This document shows positions 1 through 4,834 of a DNA stretch of 6,094 nt, piece by piece. The stretch spans positions 1 to 6,094 of the forward strand of contig DVHV01000064.1 in NCBI GenBank assembly GCA_018711775.1, read 5' to 3'. A program made the translations under genes and the position numbers. How positions within the stretch are numbered: the first letter of the stretch is position 1; each line of letters begins with the position of its first letter. Under the pieces are notes generated by a model, which was not told the DNA's origin, did no database searches, and saw only the letters and a program-made list of their open reading frames with translations. The DNA comes from Candidatus Onthocola stercoravium. Lineage in GTDB: Bacteria > Bacillota_I > Bacilli_A > RF39 > UBA660.

Positions 1-729
1 ATTACTTTCATAAATAGGAGCACTACTCATCTCTTCGATGATAACTTTGATTTTATCTTGGTTTTCATTATTGATGTATTTGGTTACAGGAACATAATAG
101 TAATTATCATTATAGGTACTAACATAGTAAGTTGTATATGAGGTTATATCTTTGGTACTTGTTAGTTCATATATTTTGTTAATACCATAGCTTTTATCTA
201 AAACAGTAGGAAGTTGCTTACCACTTTGAGGAAGTTTAGTTAAAGGTTCTCCTTCAACTTGAATGATAACATTGTCAATACTTTCAATGCTTGTTAAAGT
301 ATAAATGATTGCTTCAAGCATTTTCTCTTCATATTTTTCATTGATATCTAATAATTCTTTAGAAAAATTAATTGTTAAAGTTCCTTCTTGTAATTGTAAA
401 TCTAATATTTGGGTTTCAGGGGGAATGATTGACTTAAAACCATTGGGAATGATGTTGCTTTTTTTACCATCGATGATGAGACCTTCAAGTAAGTCTTTAG
501 CACGTTCGACACCATCACAGGCACATGTTTTAATGGAAGTTCTGGCGACATAATCATTACTATCTAGTAAGTAGATGGGATTTAAATTATTACTATAGGT
601 GTATTCAACACCACTGTTTTTTAATTCAATTTCATTTTCATCATTGCTAGGAATTAAATATATAATTAATAAAATAAATAATGTGAATGTAGATATGATT
701 ATTTTACGGATGGACATTTTCTTTAACAT
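1..729 (-). CDS. GerMN-domain membrane protein (GerM-like), 3' end cut by window
   Basis: This frame runs from ATG at 729 to the window edge without a stop, giving 243 residues of a partial protein. Residues 9-27 form an N-terminal hydrophobic segment (IISTFTLFILLIIYLIP) with no lipobox cysteine, so it is probably a membrane anchor facing outward. Residues about 52-165 match a GerMN domain: AKDLLEGLI, then the IIPPETQIL turn, LTINFSKELL, AIIYTLTSIESIDNVIIQVEG and a closing proline region. From about 198 (TTYYVSTYNDNYYYVPVTKY) a second GerMN copy begins and is truncated. Two tandem GerMN domains are the layout of Bacillus GerM, known for spore germination and cell-wall roles; Bacillus GerM is a lipoprotein, which this is not. 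The start is supported by AAGGTGAT at 736-743, 6 bases upstream. An internal ATG at 717 lacks such a site. It is transcribed divergently from the lipoprotein gene. The domain call is firm; a sporulation role is inference. Confidence 0.86.
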   Translation of the reverse strand, partial: MLKKMSIRKIIISTFTLFILLIIYLIPSNDENEIELKNSGVEYTYSNNLNPIYLLDSNDYVARTSIKTCACDGVERAKDLLEGLIIDGKKSNIIPNGFKSIIPPETQILDLQLQEGTLTINFSKELLDINEKYEEKMLEAIIYTLTSIESIDNVIIQVEGEPLTKLPQSGKQLPTVLDKSYGINKIYELTSTKDITSYTTYYVSTYNDNYYYVPVTKYINNENQDKIKVIIEEMSSAPIYESN

Positions 730-826
730 AGTTAATCACCTTAGTAATATATATGTCTAAATATTTGTCTTTAGACTTTATTTATTCTTTTTTTTAAGTT
801 ATAATTAAGAAAAGGTGGTCGATAAG
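730..826. promoter_or_regulatory. Divergent intergenic region between the GerMN gene and the lipoprotein gene
   Basis: These 97 bases must hold the promoters of both divergent genes. On the plus strand a perfect TATAAT lies at 800-805 behind a T9-type tract. No convincing -35 box sits 16-18 bases upstream. On the minus strand the region is TA-rich (741-753), with a TATATA-like box just before the ribosome-binding site. An inverted repeat, GTCTAAA (755-761) and TTTAGAC (770-776) separated by 8 bases, lies between the two and could be an operator. The promoter assignment is inferred from position and motif only. Confidence 0.5.
812..818 (+). promoter_or_regulatory. Ribosome-binding site deciding the lipoprotein start
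   Basis: AAGGTGG ends 8 bases before the ATG at 827. The in-frame GTG at 815 lies inside this site, so it cannot be the start. Using ATG also leaves a clean lipoprotein signal (MKRFCCL..LLSGC). Confidence 0.8.
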
Positions 827-1510
827 ATGAAACGTTTTTGTTGTTTAGGAATATGTTTATTATTACTTAGTGGATGTGGTGATAAAAATGAGGAAGAAGC
901 TATAGAAGAAAATAATTCTTCTAATAGTGAAACTAACGTAACGATAGAAGATAGTTATAGGGACGATAATCCAATTATATTAGGAATGTATCTATATAAT
1001 GGAAGTAGTGAACCTAGAGAACTAATTTCAGAATATAGTTCTTCATGTGTGGGAATTGCCGATATTGGTTCTTTCGAAGTTTTTTTGACAAGAGATGATA
1101 GTATTAGTAGTGATAATTTCCAAACGGTTTGGCAAACATATTATGATGACTATCAAGAAATTGATAATTATCGTATTGGTTACTATATTGAATTTAACCT
1201 AAGTGATGGGACTTCTTTTAATAAATTATTGTTAGATCCGGATGATGGGGATGAATTTTATGATTATATTCAAATTTATATGTATGACGATGTTCATCAA
1301 GAAATTGGTACTTGGTATAGTCATGTGACAAGTGATGAATATAATGATAAAACGATTTTATCTTCAATAAAATTGACGGCATCTTCGGATTGGGAAATGA
1401 TTGAGTCCCCTATTACATTGATGGCTTTTTCTTATGATAGTGATGATGACTTTAAAGATGGTAAATATAGAGGAAATAGTTCATATACAATAACAATTAA
1501 ATGTGAATAA
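827..1510 (+). CDS. Acidic lipoprotein of unrecognised family
   Basis: A 227-residue secreted lipoprotein. The first 17 residues are a compact signal peptide, MKRFCCLGICLLLLSGC, with lipobox LSGC and C17 as the lipidated cysteine. An acidic, serine- and asparagine-rich linker follows (about 18-45: EEEAIEENNSS). The remainder is a single domain rich in D, E, S, T and Y, with alternating strand-like stretches (NPIILGMYLYNG, IGSFEVFL, YRIGYYIEFNLSDG, FYDYIQIYMYDD, ITLMAFSYDSDDD), which suggests an all-beta fold. The final cysteine is the penultimate residue. No catalytic motif is visible. The acidic loops (DPDDGDEFYDY, DSDDDFKDG) could bind a cation, but that is speculation. I do not recognise a named family. 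It is probably a stand-alone gene: it has its own TATAAT box and a terminator about 90 bases downstream, and it diverges from the GerMN gene, which may hint at a shared envelope role. Confidence 0.85.
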   Translation: MKRFCCLGICLLLLSGCGDKNEEEAIEENNSSNSETNVTIEDSYRDDNPIILGMYLYNGSSEPRELISEYSSSCVGIADIGSFEVFLTRDDSISSDNFQTVWQTYYDDYQEIDNYRIGYYIEFNLSDGTSFNKLLLDPDDGDEFYDYIQIYMYDDVHQEIGTWYSHVTSDEYNDKTILSSIKLTASSDWEMIESPITLMAFSYDSDDDFKDGKYRGNSSYTITIKCE

Positions 1511-1574
1511 AAACAAGATGATACTTGCATATATAATTAGGATGTGATCCATTTTTCTAAAAAGTTAACAAGAA

Positions 1575-1598
1575 AAATGAAAAATAAATTTTTCATTT
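1575..1598. repeat. Perfect 11-bp inverted repeat with 2-base centre
   Basis: AAATGAAAAAT at 1575-1585 is followed by AA and then ATTTTTCATTT at 1588-1598. It lies between the lipoprotein stop and the terminator hairpin. It is very AT-rich, so it may have no function. It could form part of the 3' UTR structure or lie at the left flank of the insertion element. Confidence 0.5.
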
Positions 1599-1599
1599 A

Positions 1600-1623
1600 G
1601 AAGCCTAAGGGCTTCCTTTTTTT
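1600..1623 (+). terminator. Intrinsic terminator after the lipoprotein gene
   Basis: GAAGCC (1600-1605), a TAAG loop and GGCTTC (1610-1615) form a perfect 6-bp GC-rich stem, followed by C and seven T's (1617-1623). This is a textbook Rho-independent terminator for the lipoprotein transcript. The T tract may mark or lie close to the left end of the insertion element, so part of the terminator could belong to the element. Confidence 0.85.
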
Positions 1624-1634
1624 GCATTTAATGT

Positions 1635-1654
1635 TACAATAGTAATAAGGAAGG
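1635..1654 (+). promoter_or_regulatory. Putative transposase -10 box and ribosome-binding site
   Basis: TACAAT at 1635-1640 is followed 6 bases later by AAGGAAGG (1647-1654), itself 5 bases before the ATG at 1660. No good -35 box is seen; the upstream sequence is the T tract of the terminator. The ribosome-binding site is solid and the promoter is tentative. Confidence 0.5.
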
Positions 1655-1659
1655 TAATT

Positions 1660-2961
1660 ATGGGTTATAAAAACGAAAATATTAATGTGCATAAAATTGA
1701 TACTTTATGTTTATCAACCGATGAATTTAGAAATTATTTATTAGACAGAAATTATAATGATAATATGTTTAAACCAAATGGTGAAATAAACCCTAAATAT
1801 AACAGTTCTAAAAAAGCTACTGTCATTGCTCAGATTTTTGAGGATCATTGGGATTCTTATTACTTAGAAAATAAATCATTAATTGATAAATATAGACCTA
1901 ATGCTAATGATGAAGTTAATAAAATTATTAACTGTTATAATAAAAACTTAGGTTGTTCTGTTTATGAATGTCCCAATTGTCATGATTTTGTTTTTGTTGG
2001 GCATACTTGTAAGTCTAGATTTTGTTCTTCATGTGGTTACAAATATAAAATGTTACGAGTAGAAAATATTTTAGAAACTGTTTATAATTGTCCTCACAGA
2101 CAAATGGTATTTACTATTCCTGATATACTTAGACCATATTTCTTTTTTCCATTTGATGAAAGAATAGATATTTTATTTAAAGCTGTAAATCTAACAATAT
2201 ACTCTATTTTAAATGATAATTATCGCTCAGGCAAAAAAAACAAAAGAAAAAAGAAATATTCAAAAAAAATAAAATATACTCCAGGCTTTTTTATGTTCTT
2301 ACATACTTTTGGAAGAGACATTAAATGGAATCCACATATTCATGTTTTAATCGCAGAAATAAAAATGGGTGGTGATATGGTTTATAAAAAATGGGATTAT
2401 TTTAACTATGATGCATTATCTAAAAGATTCCAAAAGATTTTATTAGACTTATTAAGTGAAGAATTAGGTAGTTCCTTTGATAGTATGAAAAGAAAATGTT
2501 TTTTAAAGTACCCAAAAGGTTTCTATGTTTATGCAGAACCAAAAAAATTTAAAAATCTTAAAGACGGTGTAGAATATATAACAAGATACTGTGGAAGACC
2601 TGTAATCAGTGAAAATAGAATACTTAATTATGATGGTAAAAATGTCACATTTTGTTATAATGATCATAAAGATGAATCTTACCATGAAGTAACATGTACA
2701 GCAAAAGAATTTATCAATATGTTAATAAGACATATGATACCTTATAATTATAGAACAATAAGATATTGTGGTTTTTATAGAAAAAAACATAAAAATCATG
2801 ATAAAATGGTTATGATGATTAATCCTTTAAATCATAAAACAAGAAAAGTATTTTTAACACATAGGCTTTCTATCATGGCATCTTTTAATAATGATCCATA
2901 TAGTTGTCCTAAATGTAATACGGTTATGAATTACGTATGTGAAATAATGAAAGGAGGATGA
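1660..2961 (+). CDS. IS91-family transposase (zinc finger plus Y2 HUH nuclease)
   Basis: A full-length 433-residue rolling-circle transposase. The N-terminal part (about 85-130) is the transposase zinc-binding domain: C104-P-N-C107, H115-T-C117, then RFC122-S-S-C125. The catalytic domain follows, with LHTFGRDIKWNPHIHVL (214-230) holding the metal-binding H226-x-H228, and YITRYCGR (306-313) holding Y306 and Y310, the YxxxY pair that cuts and rejoins single-stranded DNA in Y2 enzymes. IPYNYRTIRYCGFY (360-373) matches the typical C-terminal 'RIRYYG' block, and C416-P-K-C419 looks like a second zinc knuckle. A lysine-rich insert (191-204) precedes the HUH motif. All key residues are present, so the enzyme is probably active. 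Family knowledge: these enzymes move DNA by single-strand rolling-circle replication from oriIS downstream of the gene. The TGA stop lies 2 bases before the next gene's preferred start. Confidence 0.92.
   Translation: MGYKNENINVHKIDTLCLSTDEFRNYLLDRNYNDNMFKPNGEINPKYNSSKKATVIAQIFEDHWDSYYLENKSLIDKYRPNANDEVNKIINCYNKNLGCSVYECPNCHDFVFVGHTCKSRFCSSCGYKYKMLRVENILETVYNCPHRQMVFTIPDILRPYFFFPFDERIDILFKAVNLTIYSILNDNYRSGKKNKRKKKYSKKIKYTPGFFMFLHTFGRDIKWNPHIHVLIAEIKMGGDMVYKKWDYFNYDALSKRFQKILLDLLSEELGSSFDSMKRKCFLKYPKGFYVYAEPKKFKNLKDGVEYITRYCGRPVISENRILNYDGKNVTFCYNDHKDESYHEVTCTAKEFINMLIRHMIPYNYRTIRYCGFYRKKHKNHDKMVMMINPLNHKTRKVFLTHRLSIMASFNNDPYSCPKCNTVMNYVCEIMKGG
2951..2957 (+). promoter_or_regulatory. Ribosome-binding site inside the transposase 3' end
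   Basis: AAGGAGG lies within the last codons of the transposase gene (the MKGG stop region). It touches the ATG at 2958 with no spacer but is 6 bases from the in-frame ATG at 2964, so 2964 is the likely start. The arrangement implies translational coupling of the two genes. Confidence 0.8.
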
Positions 2962-2963
2962 AA

Positions 2964-3215
2964 ATGTTTGATTTTAATAGTTTTCCTTTTAAATTAAGTG
3001 GAAAAACAGTTGATTATATTTGTCCTAAATGTAAATACAAATTTGAAGCTCCAATAGAAGCAGTATTAGAATTTGAACAAGAAGATGAATGGAATGGATT
3101 ACCTATATCTACTCCACCATATACAATATGTGCAAAATGTAATTATAATAAATGCGTTCCAATAGACTATAAATCAAAGAGAGGATATCATCATATTTAT
3201 AAAGAAGAAAAATAA
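2964..3215 (+). CDS. Small zinc-ribbon protein encoded with the transposase
   Basis: An 83-residue protein that I do not recognise as a named family. Two CxxC knuckles, YIC20-P-K-C23 and IC56-A-K-C59, are spaced as in a zinc ribbon, with a further C64 in NKC64VP. Between them is an acidic stretch (about 33-43, AVLEFEQEDEW) and a proline-rich turn (PISTPPYT). The C-terminus is basic and aromatic (DYKSKRGYHHIYKEEK). No signal peptide or membrane segment is seen, so it is cytoplasmic. It has no promoter of its own; its start is 2 bases after the transposase stop, with a perfect ribosome-binding site in the upstream gene, so it should be co-expressed. It lies upstream of the 3' palindrome and so inside the element. 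A role as DNA-binding helper or regulator of transposition is inference; a simple passenger is also possible. Confidence 0.8.
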   Translation: MFDFNSFPFKLSGKTVDYICPKCKYKFEAPIEAVLEFEQEDEWNGLPISTPPYTICAKCNYNKCVPIDYKSKRGYHHIYKEEK

Positions 3216-3220
3216 TTAAA

Positions 3221-3275
3221 ACATTAGTACGCAAAAAAAACGAGATTAATATCTCGTCCTTTTGCGTACTAATGT
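3221..3275. repeat. Nested palindrome, candidate oriIS or terminator
   Basis: The outer arms are a perfect 16-bp inverted repeat: ACATTAGTACGCAAAA (3221-3236) and its complement at 3260-3275. Inside sits a second perfect hairpin, ACGAGAT-TAAT-ATCTCGT (3240-3257). A third, overlapping hairpin is possible: CGTAC-TAAT-GTACG (3265-3278). It starts 6 bases after the zinc-ribbon stop. IS91-type elements carry hairpins at the oriIS end, so this is the best candidate for the transposase recognition structure. The inner stem followed by CCTTTT could also act as a transcription terminator. Confidence 0.7.
3240..3263 (+). terminator. Putative terminator of the element's two-gene operon
   Basis: The 7-bp stem ACGAGAT/ATCTCGT with TAAT loop (3240-3257) is followed by CC and four T's, and preceded by an A8 run that would act as the T tract on the opposite strand. 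It may work in both directions. The tail is short, and the outer palindrome competes for folding, so this is a moderate call. Confidence 0.5.
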
Positions 3276-3296
3276 ACGTATACCGTTTTACCTCTA

Positions 3297-3300
3297 GTTC
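3297..3300 (+). other. Candidate IS91-type target tetranucleotide GTTC
   Basis: GTTC lies 21 bases beyond the nested palindrome and 11 bases before the ucpA terminator hairpin. IS91, IS1294 and relatives are known to insert beside GTTC or CTTG at the oriIS end. A tetranucleotide occurs often by chance, so only its position supports the call. Confidence 0.35.
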
Positions 3301-3311
3301 CTATTATAAAA

Positions 3312-3348
3312 TAAAAGAACATTACCAATTTATGATAATGTTCTTTTA
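3312..3348 (-). terminator. Intrinsic terminator of ucpA
   Basis: Read on the minus strand, a perfect 13-bp stem with an 11-base loop starts right after the ucpA stop codon (arms 3336-3348 and 3312-3324). Its 3' arm ends in TTCTTTTA and is followed by TTTTATAATAG, a U-rich tail. The stem is AT-rich but long. Confidence 0.75.
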
Positions 3349-4137
3349 CTATACACCCATACTCATTGTCTCTGGTAAAGTAGATCCCCCATCGATGACA
3401 ATTCCTTGTCCTGTTATGTAACTAGCTTCTTTACTAGCTAAGAAAGCTGTAAGTTCACCTAATTCCTCAATTGTACCAAGTCTTTTCATCGGTATTCCCA
3501 TGGCAATACCTTGAACTACTTTATCAGGATCTTCGGGATTACTTTCCTTAGCCATTCCTTCTACCATTGGTGTCATAATATAACCCGGCAAAATAGCATT
3601 AACACGTATTTTATCATCAACTACTTCTTGTGCCAAAGCCTTCGTAAAACCAATCAAAGCCGCTTTTGTTGTCGCATAAGCCACTTCACCACTATCAGCA
3701 ACCATTGGCCCTGTTACACTAGATAGATTGACAATAGAACCTGATTTATTTTCTCTCATATAAGGTAAAACACTCTTTGTAACATTCCAAGTTCCTTTAA
3801 TATTAATATCAAAGTGCATATCACGTAATTCATCACTCATCTTATCAAAAGTCTCCAAGCGACAAATACCAGCATTATTAACTAAAACATCAATTCTACC
3901 ATATTTATTATAAACATCTTTAACACATTCTAAAACCTTATCTTTATCTCTAATATCAACCAAATATCCCGAAACATCATATCCTTCATCCCTAAATCCC
4001 TTTTCTACTTCACTAACCTTTTCACTATAATCTAAAATAACAACTTTAGCACCATATTTCAAAAAAACTTTAACAATTCCAAGCCCATTTCCCATGGCAC
4101 CCCCTGTTACAACACAAACTTTATCTTTTAATTTCAT
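3349..4137 (-). CDS. ucpA: Short-chain dehydrogenase/reductase UcpA
   Basis: A 262-residue classical SDR oxidoreductase, the length of E. coli UcpA (263). Cofactor site: T11-GGAMGNG near the N-terminus, with D36 at the end of the second strand (VVILD), which favours NAD(H) over NADP(H). D61, NNAG (87-90) and N112 follow. The catalytic residues are S140 (NLSSVTG), Y154 and K158 (YATTK). Stretches shared with UcpA include GICRLETF, DINIKGTWNVTKSVLP, SSVTGPMVAD-GE-AYA, SNPEDP and the C-terminal IDGGSTLPETMSMGV. UcpA is a cytoplasmic oxidoreductase of uncertain natural substrate; in E. coli it has been linked to furan aldehyde tolerance. ATG 4137 is chosen because GAGGAGAG (4147-4154) is well placed for it; a TTG at 4146 directly abuts that site. 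It has its own promoter and a terminator. Its context does not reveal the substrate. Confidence 0.88.
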   Translation of the reverse strand: MKLKDKVCVVTGGAMGNGLGIVKVFLKYGAKVVILDYSEKVSEVEKGFRDEGYDVSGYLVDIRDKDKVLECVKDVYNKYGRIDVLVNNAGICRLETFDKMSDELRDMHFDINIKGTWNVTKSVLPYMRENKSGSIVNLSSVTGPMVADSGEVAYATTKAALIGFTKALAQEVVDDKIRVNAILPGYIMTPMVEGMAKESNPEDPDKVVQGIAMGIPMKRLGTIEELGELTAFLASKEASYITGQGIVIDGGSTLPETMSMGV

Positions 4138-4146
4138 TACTATCAA

Positions 4147-4154
4147 CTCTCCTC
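4147..4154 (-). promoter_or_regulatory. Ribosome-binding site deciding the ucpA start
   Basis: On the minus strand GAGGAGAG ends 9 bases before ATG 4137. The in-frame TTG at 4146 touches the site with no spacer, so it is unlikely to be used. Confidence 0.75.
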
Positions 4155-4186
4155 TACTTTAAAATATCCATTTATTCTTTCCTATA

Positions 4187-4215
4187 ATTCTACCATTTTA
4201 AATTATATTTATCAA
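4187..4215 (-). promoter_or_regulatory. SigA-type promoter of ucpA with extended -10
   Basis: On the minus strand TTGATA (4215-4210), a 17-base spacer and TAGAAT (4192-4187) match the vegetative consensus, and TGG just upstream of the -10 gives an extended -10. Transcription should begin near 4180, leaving about 43 bases of leader before ATG 4137. This is the best-matched promoter in the window. Confidence 0.75.
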
Positions 4216-4250
4216 TCATTTTTCCCTAATTTATAACTTTTCATTCAAAA

Positions 4251-4281
4251 ATTTGTCACTTTATCATTAAGTAATTTGTCA
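4251..4281. repeat. Direct repeat ATTTGTCA upstream of ucpA
   Basis: ATTTGTCA occurs at 4251-4258 and again at 4274-4281, 23 bases apart (about two helical turns). Both lie upstream of the ucpA -35 box and just after the SPOR gene stop. They could be paired regulator sites. An 8-base repeat in AT-rich DNA can also be chance. Confidence 0.35.
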
Positions 4282-4294
4282 TTTCTAATAATAA

Positions 4295-4771
4295 CTAATT
4301 AGCTTTAACTAATTTAACATTATCATTTTCTTTATAAATATTAAGCATATCATCAATAATTGCTTTAGCCTTATCATTATCACTTTCTTCTTTTAATTTC
4401 TTATCAAGTTCCCCTAACTCATCACTAATCTTTTTATCATTAAGATAATATTCACTAACAATTGTCTCTCCATTATAAATACTCTTAATCTTCTCTAGAT
4501 TATCATAATCCTTTGTAATCCCAATAATAGCCTTATACATACCATCATCTTCATAATAAACATAATTAGTAGCCATCGTATTAGCTTTCATATTATCAAT
4601 ACTAGAATATGCCCCAGCTTGCACTAAATACACCCTACTATTACTTAGTTCATAATTCGCTTTACTTGCATAAATATTATAAACAACACTACCACAGATA
4701 CTACCACAGATAACCGATAGAAAAATCGGTATCATTACTTTCTTCGTTTTTTCCATAATTTTCTGTTTCAT
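4295..4771 (-). CDS. Membrane-anchored SPOR-like domain protein
   Basis: A 158-residue protein with one N-terminal membrane segment (about 13-34, VMIPIFLSVICGSICGSVVY) preceded by a lysine-rich start, so the rest should lie outside the membrane. Residues about 46-110 resemble a SPOR domain: VYLVQAGAYSSIDNMKANTMA, YYEDDGMYKAIIGITKDYDNLEKIKSIY. SPOR domains bind denuded peptidoglycan glycan strands, often at division septa or in spore-forming cells. The C-terminal part (about 113-150) is charged and helical (DELGELDKKLKEESDNDKAKAIIDDML), possibly a coiled coil. The start ATG has GGTGAT 5 bases upstream (4777-4782). It follows the glycosyltransferase gene by 63 bases on the same strand, and the pair may share an operon, although a TATAAT lies in the gap. 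The SPOR call is by motif; the role is inferred. Confidence 0.75.
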   Translation of the reverse strand: MKQKIMEKTKKVMIPIFLSVICGSICGSVVYNIYASKANYELSNSRVYLVQAGAYSSIDNMKANTMATNYVYYEDDGMYKAIIGITKDYDNLEKIKSIYNGETIVSEYYLNDKKISDELGELDKKLKEESDNDKAKAIIDDMLNIYKENDNVKLVKAN

Positions 4772-4776
4772 TTTTT

Positions 4777-4794
4777 ATCACCAACGCCATTATA
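4777..4794 (-). promoter_or_regulatory. Putative -10 box and ribosome-binding site of the SPOR gene
   Basis: On the minus strand a perfect TATAAT (4794-4789) is followed 6 bases later by GGTGAT (4782-4777) and, 5 bases further, by the ATG at 4771. Upstream is T-rich, with no good -35 box at 16-18 bases (the nearest TTGACA-like hexamer, TCGACA at 4821-4816, is 21 bases away). It would allow SPOR expression apart from the glycosyltransferase. Confidence 0.45.
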
Positions 4795-4834
4795 AAATAT
4801 TAAAAACAAAAAATATGTCGAATAAAATCAAAGA

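Larger units (their letters stand above)
1617..3296 (+). mobile_element. IS91-like (Y2 HUH) insertion element, approximate limits
   Basis: The element holds a HUH transposase gene and a coupled zinc-ribbon gene, followed by a nested palindrome. The family has no long terminal inverted repeats and makes no target duplication, so the ends cannot be read directly. The right limit is placed before GTTC at 3297-3300, because IS91-type elements insert next to GTTC or CTTG at their oriIS end. The left limit rests on a weak match between 1615-1637 and 3258-3277 (both CCTTTT..TTTGC..TAATGT.AC). The right flank falls just outside the ucpA terminator hairpin and the left flank at the lipoprotein terminator, so insertion between convergent genes is plausible. 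The left end could be tens of bases further out. Confidence 0.6.

Noticed and set aside
305..553. Plus-strand open frame of 82 codons
   Set aside because: It lies antisense within the GerMN gene, whose domain match and ribosome-binding site are clear; its own translation shows no family features.
815..826. GTG at 815 as the lipoprotein start
   Set aside because: It overlaps the ribosome-binding site AAGGTGG; ATG 827 has proper spacing and gives a cleaner signal peptide.
2503..2685. Minus-strand open frame of 60 codons within the transposase
   Set aside because: It is antisense to the catalytic YxxxY region of the transposase; its Ile/Phe-rich translation is what AT-rich antisense DNA gives.
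2958..2963. ATG at 2958 as the zinc-ribbon start (ATGA overlap with the transposase stop)
   Set aside because: The AAGGAGG site touches it directly; ATG 2964 has the ideal 6-base spacing. Coupling holds either way.
3511..3726. Plus-strand open frame of 71 codons within ucpA
   Set aside because: It is antisense to well-conserved SDR motifs and has no ribosome-binding site or recognisable domain.
4138..4146. TTG at 4146 as the ucpA start
   Set aside because: It has no spacer to the ribosome-binding site, and UcpA-type proteins begin at the MKLKDK position encoded from ATG 4137.
4772..4834. Terminator between the glycosyltransferase and SPOR genes
   Set aside because: The gap is T-rich on the minus strand but has no GC-containing stem before the T runs, so read-through into the SPOR gene is likely.
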